A stretch of DNA of 12,051 bases from Pseudomonadales bacterium. GTDB lineage: Bacteria > Pseudomonadota > Gammaproteobacteria > Pseudomonadales > Azotimanducaceae. The translations under genes and the position numbers were made by a program. Location of the stretch: NCBI GenBank assembly GCA_021295935.1, contig JAGWBL010000015.1:1-12051 (forward strand), written 5' to 3'. Positions within the stretch are counted from its first letter, which is position 1. Each line of letters starts with the position of its first letter. A model generated the notes under the pieces. The model worked only from the letters and a program-made list of their open reading frames with translations. It ran no database searches and was not told where the DNA came from. This document shows, piece after piece, positions 1-5,434 of the stretch.

Positions 1-555
1 CACGAAGTCATGATGCGCGGAACTTTTGCCAACATACGCATTCGAAATCGAATGTTGCCGCATGTCGAGGGCGGCTACACGGTTCACGCTTCCTCCGGGG
101 ATCAGGTGTCCATCTACGACGCAGCGGTTCGTTACGACGGCGAGGATGTTCCCTTGGTGGTGTTCGCAGGACGCGAGTACGGCACCGGGTCCAGCCGCGA
201 CTGGGCCGCGAAGGGCACGCGCCTGCTTGGAGTGCGGGCAGTGATCGCCGAGAACTTCGAGAGGATACACCGCTCCAATCTCATCGGGATGGGAGTGATG
301 CCGCTGCAGTCCTTGTGGGACGGCGGATGGAACGCTCTGGGATTGGATGGCTCGGAGACCGTGTCGATCGCCATGAGGAACGGCGAGCGCCCTGTTCCTG
401 GGCAGGAACTCAAACTCACGATCCAACACAACAACGGAAGGGTGCGCGAGGAGCGGGTTCGCAGCTGCATCAACACGGAAAACGAAATGGCGTACTTCGA
501 GAGCGGCGGCATACTTCAGTTCGTGCTCGACAATCTATTCCGCGACGCTGCCTGA
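1..555 (+). CDS. acnA: Aconitate hydratase, C-terminal part (5' end outside window)
   Basis: This is the C-terminal swivel domain (domain 4) of a monomeric aconitase, which interconverts citrate and isocitrate in the TCA cycle using a 4Fe-4S cluster. The frame is open from base 1 and ends at TGA 553-555, giving 184 visible residues; the Fe-S cysteines lie upstream, outside the window. Directly visible are the near-invariant start of the fragment (HEVMMRGTFANIR), the substrate-binding block YGTGSSRDWAAKG (bases 178-216) carrying the family's catalytic Ser and Arg, and FERIHRSNLIGMGVMPLQ. An ATG at 10 could be mistaken for a start, but conserved sequence runs upstream of it, so the gene is cut by the window edge. 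thrS follows 14 bases after the stop, so the two may share a transcript. AcnA/IRP type is favoured over AcnB because of the C-terminal position of this domain and the motif wording. The symbol is by family. Confidence 0.95.
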   Translation, partial: HEVMMRGTFANIRIRNRMLPHVEGGYTVHASSGDQVSIYDAAVRYDGEDVPLVVFAGREYGTGSSRDWAAKGTRLLGVRAVIAENFERIHRSNLIGMGVMPLQSLWDGGWNALGLDGSETVSIAMRNGERPVPGQELKLTIQHNNGRVREERVRSCINTENEMAYFESGGILQFVLDNLFRDAA

Positions 556-558
556 ACC

Positions 559-564
559 GGAGGA
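559..564 (+). promoter_or_regulatory. Ribosome binding site fixing the thrS start
   Basis: GGAGGA lies five bases upstream of GTG 570. No equally good Shine-Dalgarno sequence precedes the upstream in-frame candidates, which would place the thrS start inside the aconitase gene. The site decides the 612-residue reading of thrS. Confidence 0.8.
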
Positions 565-569
565 CGCAA

Positions 570-2408
570 GTGGAGGCCTTTGAGCACCAGGGCTCGGAAC
601 CGGAAAGCGATTCGCGTCTCTACCGCGTGCGGCACAGCTTGGCCCATGTTCTGGCCCAAGCGGTGCTGGAGACACGCAAGGGCTCGACGCTTGGATTTGG
701 ACCTCCGATCAAGGATGGCTTCTACTATGATTTCGTGCTTTCTGCGCCGGTAACCGAAGAGGACTTCCCCGATCTTGAGCGGCGGATGCGTCGCATCATC
801 AAGAAGGGACAGAGGTTCTATCGGGAAGACCTTCCCCGGGAAGAGGCGCTGGCTCGCATCGATGACATGGGGGAGCCCTACAAGCGCGAGTACGCCTCGG
901 AGCTTTGCGAGAAGCACGGCATCCACACCCTTTCGTTCTACAGGAACGGACCGTTTCTCGACATGTGCGAGGGACCTCATGTAGAGACCACTCGCGACAT
1001 TCCGAGGGACGCTTTCAAGCTCCGAAGTGTTGCTGGAGCGTACTGGCGCGGCGACTCGGAAAACGTCATGATGACCCGAATCTATGCGTGGGCCTTTGAG
1101 GACAAGGAGACGCTGGATGCTCACGTGACTGCCCATGCAGAAGCCCAGGCGAGGGACCACAAGCGGCTGGGTCGCCAGCTGGACATATATGCCATCGACC
1201 AGGACGTAGGCCCCGGGCTGCCGCTCTGGTTGCCGAACGGCACGGCGATCCGGGACGAACTCGAGAAGCTGGCACGCGAGCTGGAGTTCAAAGCGGGATA
1301 TCAGAGAGTCTCCACGCCACATATCGCTCGCCAGTCCCTGTATTTCAAGACCGGCCATCTTCCTTACTACGCCGGCGACATGTACCCAGCGATGGAGATC
1401 GTGGAGAACGGCGACGGCGGCGAGAAATTGAAGGACTCCTATGTCCTCAAGCCTATGAACTGCCCGCACCACCATGCGGTATACGCGGCTCGGCCTCGCA
1501 GCTACCGCGATCTGCCGCTACGCCTCGCGGAGTACGGAGAGGTGTACAGATTGGAAGCTTCGGGCGCGGTGAGCGGATTGCTGCGCGTTCGATCGATGTG
1601 CATGAACGATGCCCACATCTACTGCACTGAAGACCAGATCGCCGACGAATTCCGAGCGGTCATGGAACTCTACGCAGATGCCTACCGGATCCTGGGATTG
1701 GACAACTACTACCTCAGGCTGTCCCGATCAGACCCGGAGGACCCGAAACGCAAGGAGAAATATGTCGACAATCCTGAAGCATGGGTCAGGTGCGAAGCGA
1801 TCATCCAGGACATGCTCGATTCCATTGGCATCGAGTACGTGGAGGGCATCGGCGAGGCCGCCTTCTACGGCCCGAAGATCGACGTCCAGCTCAATACCGT
1901 CACCGGACGCGACGAGAGTGTCAGCACGGTTCAGCTCGATTTCGCAGTGCCGGGGCGACTGGGGCTGAAGTACATCGGTTCGGACGGCTTGGAGCACATG
2001 CCGTACTGCATCCACCGGGCACCTCTCTCGACGCACGAGCGACTGGTCGCCTTTCTGATCGAACACTATGGTGGCGCGTTTCCGACGTGGCTTGCGCCGA
2101 TCCAAGTTCGGGTCGTGACGGTGTCCGAGAAGTTTGACGTCTACGGCAGGGAGATCGTCGAGAGATTGCGTGGTCGGTTCGTGCGAGCGGAACTCGCATC
2201 CAGCACGGACACCGTATCCAAGAAGGTTCGCCAGGGCACGGTGGAGAAGATCCCCAACCTTCTGGTTGTTGGAGAACGTGAACAGGAGCAGGGAACGGTA
2301 ACCCTGCGAAGATACGGGCACCGCCAGCAGGTGAGCATGCCGTACGACGAGTTTCAGGATCGGGTGGTGCGGAGTATCCGTGAACGCTCGAGGGAGTTCG
2401 TTCTCTAG
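570..2408 (+). CDS. thrS: Threonine--tRNA ligase, short form without TGS domain
   Basis: Class II aminoacyl-tRNA synthetase that charges tRNA-Thr in the cytoplasm. With the GTG 570 start the protein has 612 residues. It opens almost directly in the editing domain: H22-x3-H26 in HSLAHVLAQ, and C133-x3-H137 in the CEGPH motif, the family's editing-site signature that clears mischarged Ser. The catalytic core follows, with all three zinc/threonine-binding residues present: C298 in MNCPHHH, H349 in NDAHIYC and H482 in the motif 3 region IHRAPLSTHER. The C-terminal anticodon-binding domain is about residues 505-612 (LLVVGERE). The typical ~640-residue enzyme begins with a TGS domain of about 60 residues, which is absent. 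Motif 2 reads YRLEASGAVSGLLRVRSMCMNDAH and differs from the common E-x-SG-x-x-x-GL-x-RVR-x-FTQDDAH wording, so this is a divergent subgroup. The frame upstream is open back into acnA, but that stretch is aconitase sequence read out of frame. No infC follows. Confidence 0.95.
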   Translation: MEAFEHQGSEPESDSRLYRVRHSLAHVLAQAVLETRKGSTLGFGPPIKDGFYYDFVLSAPVTEEDFPDLERRMRRIIKKGQRFYREDLPREEALARIDDMGEPYKREYASELCEKHGIHTLSFYRNGPFLDMCEGPHVETTRDIPRDAFKLRSVAGAYWRGDSENVMMTRIYAWAFEDKETLDAHVTAHAEAQARDHKRLGRQLDIYAIDQDVGPGLPLWLPNGTAIRDELEKLARELEFKAGYQRVSTPHIARQSLYFKTGHLPYYAGDMYPAMEIVENGDGGEKLKDSYVLKPMNCPHHHAVYAARPRSYRDLPLRLAEYGEVYRLEASGAVSGLLRVRSMCMNDAHIYCTEDQIADEFRAVMELYADAYRILGLDNYYLRLSRSDPEDPKRKEKYVDNPEAWVRCEAIIQDMLDSIGIEYVEGIGEAAFYGPKIDVQLNTVTGRDESVSTVQLDFAVPGRLGLKYIGSDGLEHMPYCIHRAPLSTHERLVAFLIEHYGGAFPTWLAPIQVRVVTVSEKFDVYGREIVERLRGRFVRAELASSTDTVSKKVRQGTVEKIPNLLVVGEREQEQGTVTLRRYGHRQQVSMPYDEFQDRVVRSIRERSREFVL

Positions 2409-2770
2409 CCGCTGCGAGAACTGTCCATATGCCCGCGCCGATCGCATCGCGTGTTGCTCTTGTCCTGACCCTTACTCAAGTGTCCACGAAACGAGGGCAA
2501 GGTCCGCAACGCTTCCGAGCGGCTGTCACTTTGCAGCTGTTGTGCCCCGGCGACGGTTCGCTTCAACGGGTTGGAAGTTCGGTTCTGCAGCGCCACGTGC
2601 AAGTGTATGGAGTTGCAACCGGCTCCGAGTGACTTCGATGGAGGGAGCGGCCACTTCATCGAAGTCAGGTTGAGCAATCGGCTACCGGAGGTGTGCCCGA
2701 TGTGCAAGCTCGCTGCCAACGACAAATGCCCTAGATCTTGGCTCTCATCAACGCTCAGCGGAGACCAACG
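2409..2770. other. Gene-poor spacer with a Cys-rich open frame
   Basis: There is no recognisable gene in this 362-base gap. On the plus strand the frame from 2469 to TGA 2772-2774 is open and encodes a Cys-rich stretch (blocks such as CSCC, CSATCKC, CPMC and a final DKC). It has no ATG or GTG with a ribosome binding site before 2700; only a TTG at 2571 and an ATG at 2607, both without a Shine-Dalgarno sequence. It may be the tail of a decayed gene or chance. No clear rho-independent terminator for thrS was seen. Confidence 0.5.
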
Positions 2771-2774
2771 ATGA
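2700..2774 (+). CDS. Possible 24-codon leader peptide ORF
   Basis: A short frame (starting MCKLAANDKC) begins at ATG 2700 with a strong GGAGG at 2687-2691, eight bases upstream. It ends at TGA 2772-2774, which overlaps the ATG of the next gene (2771) in an ATGA arrangement typical of translational coupling. It is the end of a longer Cys-rich frame open from 2469. No family is recognised. The support is only the ribosome binding site and the overlap, so it could be a coupling leader, the 3' end of a broken gene, or chance. Confidence 0.3.
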   Translation: MCKLAANDKCPRSWLSSTLSGDQR

Positions 2775-3412
2775 ACCGACAATTCGCTCTAATTGTGCTC
2801 GGCATGGCAACCATGGCAGTGGCAGGCAATCCCGAAGTCACTTCGGGGGAACGAGACGACCGATTCGAGAACGTTGCTTATGCTGACGAGCTTGTGTTGC
2901 TTGGCGCAGGGGAAGCACCGGGCCCGTCACTTCCACCGGACGGCGAGAGGCCGGAAACGTGCGAGGATGGGGCGCAGAACGGATGCGCTCTTGAAACCGC
3001 ATTCGGTCAATTCGAATACACGTGCTTTGTCGGAACAGAAGAAGAGACGTGCTGTGCGATCACGTTTACGCGTCAAGAAGTTTGCGACGAATGCGATGGA
3101 AAGAAAGAGACCTCGGAGGTCGCTTCGTCAGGACCCATCGATACGTATGTGCTTCACCACCGCGGCTCGTGTGGAGGTGGTGGAGGTGGCTCACCACCGC
3201 TTCAGTGGCGAGAATTGGGAGGAGGTTCGTGGTCAACTGTTCCCACTTGGCCAGTCGGGGAGAGCGATTTTGGCGACTACTCGGTAATTGACGACTTGCC
3301 CGAAGATGCAGCGGGACGGGTCGTGATCTTCGAGCCAGTTGATCCGGAATGCCTAAGCGGCGGCAATGGTGTGATACTAAAGCCGGCAGAGCCAGATCAC
3401 GAACAACCTTAA
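2771..3412 (+). CDS. Unrecognised secreted Cys-rich protein
   Basis: Product of 213 residues that I do not recognise. The start ATG 2771 is chosen because GGAGA (2760-2764) lies six bases upstream and because it gives a clean signal peptide: MNRQFALIVLG, a hydrophobic run, then AVAG near residue 17. A start upstream at 2738 (TTG) would bury this signal. The mature part is acidic and holds nine cysteines, seven of them between about residues 60 and 115 (TC, GC, TC, TCC, VCDEC), which suggests disulfides or metal binding outside the cytoplasm. A glycine run (six Gly) around residues 135-141 links this to a C-terminal half rich in Trp, Gly and Pro. The TAA stop is at 3410-3412. It stands alone on the plus strand, 362 bases after thrS and just ahead of an IS110 remnant, so it may be accessory DNA. 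Function unknown. Confidence 0.65.
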   Translation: MNRQFALIVLGMATMAVAGNPEVTSGERDDRFENVAYADELVLLGAGEAPGPSLPPDGERPETCEDGAQNGCALETAFGQFEYTCFVGTEEETCCAITFTRQEVCDECDGKKETSEVASSGPIDTYVLHHRGSCGGGGGGSPPLQWRELGGGSWSTVPTWPVGESDFGDYSVIDDLPEDAAGRVVIFEPVDPECLSGGNGVILKPAEPDHEQP

Positions 3413-3450
3413 CACCCGTAGGTCTTGGCTCTTATGGAATCATGCATGGC

Positions 3451-4313
3451 ATGGATTTCGAGGTGACTTGGCACAATCGGGATCAACTTGGCGAAACAGA
3501 GCTTCCAGCTGCATGGTGCGACGCCGAACGAGACCGTGCTGTTTCGCGGGAAACTGACGAAGCGGAAGCTGCATTCTCTTCTGGATTTGCGGCGCCGTTG
3601 CACGGTGGCGGTGGAGGCCTGTACCGGATTCCACGATTTGGGTCGGCGGATGCTGGAACTCGGGCACGAGGTCCGGCTGGTTCCGCCGATCTACGTGAGG
3701 CCGTTTGTCAAGCGGAACAAGAATCACGCGACGGATGCGGAGGCGCTCTGCGAGGTGGCGCAGCGGCCGACCCTGCGGTTCGTGGCGGTGAAGACGGCGG
3801 CGGCGTGATGCTGTTCCGGATCCGTGACCAGCGGGTGCGCCAGGGAACCTCGCACTCGGGAGATCAACTTGCTGCGTGGGCATCTAACGAAATTCGGACT
3901 GGTGGTGCCGAGAGGAACGGCCTATGCTTTCCGCCTCGAGAAGGTGCTAAGGGACCCGGATTCGTGCCTGCCCAACGCGGTTCGCGAACTGGGTAGCGCC
4001 CGGCTGGAGGAGACTCAGTCTCTGGACAGGAAAATCCCGAGCCTGGACAAGGCGCAGAAAGCCTTTGCGGACGAGAGCGAGGACGCGAAGCGGATGTAGC
4101 GGATGTATCGGGCCGAGCACGGCCATGGCCGTGCTGGCTTTCGCCCCCCATGTGAAGAGCTCAAGCCAGCGGGTCGCGTTTCGCCGCATGGCTGGGTCCG
4201 GTTCCTGGTCAGCGCACCACGGGAGGCAAGCCGACGATGGTGGTGGCGGGCACCCTGGCGAACAGGATGGCGCGCATCGTCTGACCGCCGATGACGGCGA
4301 AGAGGGATTGCCC
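3451..4313 (+). pseudogene. IS110-family DEDD transposase, frameshifted and deleted
   Basis: The pieces line up with an IS110-family transposase but lie in several frames. The N-terminal DEDD (RuvC-like) domain reads in one frame from about 3467 to 3808 (GINLAKQSFQLHG, VEACTGFHDLGRRMLELGHEV, VRPFVKRNKNHATDAEA). It then shifts to another frame around 3808 (VMLFRIRDQRVRQGT) and back near 3860 (LLRGHLTKFGLVVPRG) up to TAG 4097-4099. The C-terminal transposase domain is recognisable as GPSTAMAVLA (about 4110), FAAWLGPVPGQRTTGGK (about 4177-4230) and LANRMARIV (about 4257-4282), with most of the sequence between the last two blocks missing. The first acidic catalytic residue, normally D in the GIDLAK motif, is N here (GINLAK). 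A plausible original start is ATG 3451, with a frameshift near 3464. Inactive beyond doubt. Members work as RNA-guided recombinases. Confidence 0.85.
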
Positions 4314-4527
4314 GGCCGGCGCCCCGGCGTGACAGAACATTGGGACGCCGTTGGGCATGTGAGAAGGTCGGATGAAGAGCTAGGACACTACGGTCAACAG
4401 GACCGGATCGGGAAGACCAGTAAACCGTCGAGAGCCGTGGGGTTCGGGACTTCGATCTTGGACTGGATCCGCGTATCTCCATTCAGGCCAGCGGGTACGA
4501 TGAATCCCGCGGAACGGGCCGGACAGC
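3451..4527 (+). mobile_element. Degraded IS110/IS1111-family insertion sequence
   Basis: A decayed insertion sequence made of the transposase pseudogene (3451-4313) and a following stretch that resembles the non-coding 3' end of IS1111-group elements. The transposase identity is clear from protein motifs. The outer limits are estimates: I found no convincing terminal inverted repeats, and family members insert without making target-site duplications, so none are expected. The element separates the plus-strand thrS side from the minus-strand cluster. Confidence 0.7.
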
Positions 4528-4530
4528 CGG
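4314..4530 (+). other. Probable non-coding 3' end of the IS remnant
   Basis: No ORF of credible composition lies here. The order of short blocks (a GGTC/GACC-rich segment around 4364-4425, then GGATCCGCG, AGGCCAGCGGG around 4486-4496, and GGGCCGGACA near 4517-4526) resembles, from memory, the 3' non-coding ends of IS1111-group elements. In that group this region encodes the guide RNA (seekRNA/bridge RNA). This is inference; no alignment could be run and the RNA would be as decayed as the transposase. Confidence 0.3.
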
Positions 4531-4766
4531 CAGCGCTGATCACATGCCTGAAACTGATCGCAGAACCGCTTGCATCGCTTGCATCAAGGGCGTCCAGAGA
4601 CAATGGCTTGAACGAACGTTCGTTGAATCCGCTGGGGAGTCGTTCAGCGATTCGCGTTGGCGGCAGTGCCCGAACAGCGATTCGGCCGTCTCGTCTGCAA
4701 TCCGGGCTTGCCTCAGATCCGGCGCCTGTGCGGGTGCATGATCGTCGGTTTGAGTTCGCGCCCCAA
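4531..4766. other. Stretch without recognised genes
   Basis: This lies between the IS remnant and the 3' end of the minus-strand selenoprotein gene. Long open frames cross it on both strands, but their products look compositional and no family is recognised. It contains a 14-base perfect palindrome and a few short direct repeats (GCTTGCATC twice in tandem at about 4568-4585, CAGCGATTCG at about 4643 and 4675). No stem-loop with a T-run was seen that would terminate the minus-strand operon. Confidence 0.5.
4611..4624. repeat. 14-base perfect palindrome
   Basis: AACGAACGTTCGTT reads the same on both strands. It sits about 140 bases beyond the stop of the selenoprotein gene. It could be a dimeric protein-binding site, part of a decayed element end, or chance. 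Confidence 0.35.
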
Positions 4767-5372
4767 TCAACCGCCTGGATTGTCTGAGGAGCTGCTCAGG
4801 CGCTCTGAAACAGCCTTGAGCAATTCGTCCCACGGAGGACGGTTCTGGTAGCTCTCTTCAGCACGCTTCAAGACAATCTTGCCATCCGGATCCACCAGCA
4901 TCACACCGGGGTGGGCGATGCCGAACGCGGGGGAATCACCCGGGATCGTCTCGTTGAGAATTCCCAGCGCCTTGACAGTCTCGAACCCTACGTCGGAAAG
5001 CAGCGGGTAGGCAAGACCCTTTTCTGACGAGAACGTGCGATTCTGCTCGACGGAGTCATAGGAAATGGCTGCGACGTTGACGTCCAGCGACTTGAAGTCT
5101 TCCGCTCTCTCGTTCAGCTCGACCAGCTGATTCTTGCAGAACCCTCACCAATTTGACGTGCGGACGACGAACAGCAGCGTTCCGTCCGCGCCAGCCAGGT
5201 CTTCGAGGGTACGAACGTTGCCTTCCGTGTCCTGGACGCTGAGATTCGGCAAGTCGGATCCGATCGCCGGACCCCAATCGTCGACGTACTCACCTTCCGC
5301 GAGACCGATCCCTGCGAAGCCGGCCGCAGCCCCAACCAGAACTGCGGCTGCCAACCGCGCGAGTTTCGTCAT
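4767..5372 (-). CDS. Secreted peroxiredoxin/thioredoxin-fold selenoprotein (UxxC), UGA read as Sec
   Basis: AhpC/TSA-type redox protein of 201 residues, probably a periplasmic thiol-disulfide oxidoreductase or peroxidase. It starts at ATG 5372 because GGAGG (minus-strand sequence over 5382-5378) lies five bases upstream, and the product opens with a signal peptide (MTKLARLAAAVLVG, cleavage probably after GIGLA). The frame reaches an in-frame TGA at 5147-5145 as codon 76. It continues in the same frame, with no indel, to a second TGA at 4769-4767. The join reads VVRTSNW-U-GFCKNQLVEL, where family members have W-C-x-x-C, so the UGA replaces the first Cys and C79 is the resolving Cys. The downstream half keeps family features: DVNVAAISYDS, YPLLSDVGFETVKALGI, AHPGVMLVDPDGKIV and a C-terminal helix. 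A SECIS-like stem-loop follows the UGA. The gene lies 62 bases after prc on the same strand. Alternatives are a nonsense-mutated pseudogene or a sequencing error; the intact downstream frame and the hairpin argue against both. SelA/B/C/D genes are not in the window. Confidence 0.88.
5100..5141 (-). promoter_or_regulatory. Candidate bacterial SECIS element
   Basis: Immediately 3' of the UGA (5147-5145) the mRNA can fold with a lower stem UUCUGC (5141-5136) against GCGGAA (5105-5100). After an internal loop comes an upper stem UCAGCU (5130-5125) against AGCUGA (5119-5114), closing a five-base loop GGUCG (5124-5120). The loop begins 20 bases after the UGA. Bacterial SECIS elements recognised by SelB sit at about this distance, and the E. 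coli fdhF element has a GGUC-containing apical loop. The pairing is read by eye; no folding energy was computed. Confidence 0.75.
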
Positions 5373-5434
5373 GCGTACCTCCATGTCTGTACTTCTGTGT
5401 GGCTTGAACTCATCAACAGCAGATTGCTCCATTC

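Noticed and set aside
516..1475. 319-codon minus-strand open frame
   Set aside because: It lies opposite thrS, and its product has no family features while thrS motifs are unambiguous.
1728..2447. 239-codon minus-strand open frame
   Set aside because: Antisense to the anticodon-binding part of thrS; low-complexity, charged translation without motifs.
2405..2782. 125-codon minus-strand open frame in the thrS-downstream gap
   Set aside because: No ribosome binding site and no recognisable domain; it overlaps the plus-strand Cys-rich frame and the signal peptide start.
4065..4787. 240-codon plus-strand open frame
   Set aside because: It mixes out-of-frame IS110 transposase debris with the antisense of the selenoprotein 3' end; the real transposase blocks lie in several frames.
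5145..5432. A 95-codon minus-strand ORF ending at the TGA, taken as a complete short protein or a pseudogene
   Set aside because: Homology-like sequence continues in the same frame past the TGA to 4767, the TGA sits at a redox Cys position, and a SECIS-like hairpin follows. The longer start at 5432 is also inferior to ATG 5372, which has GGAGG and a signal peptide.
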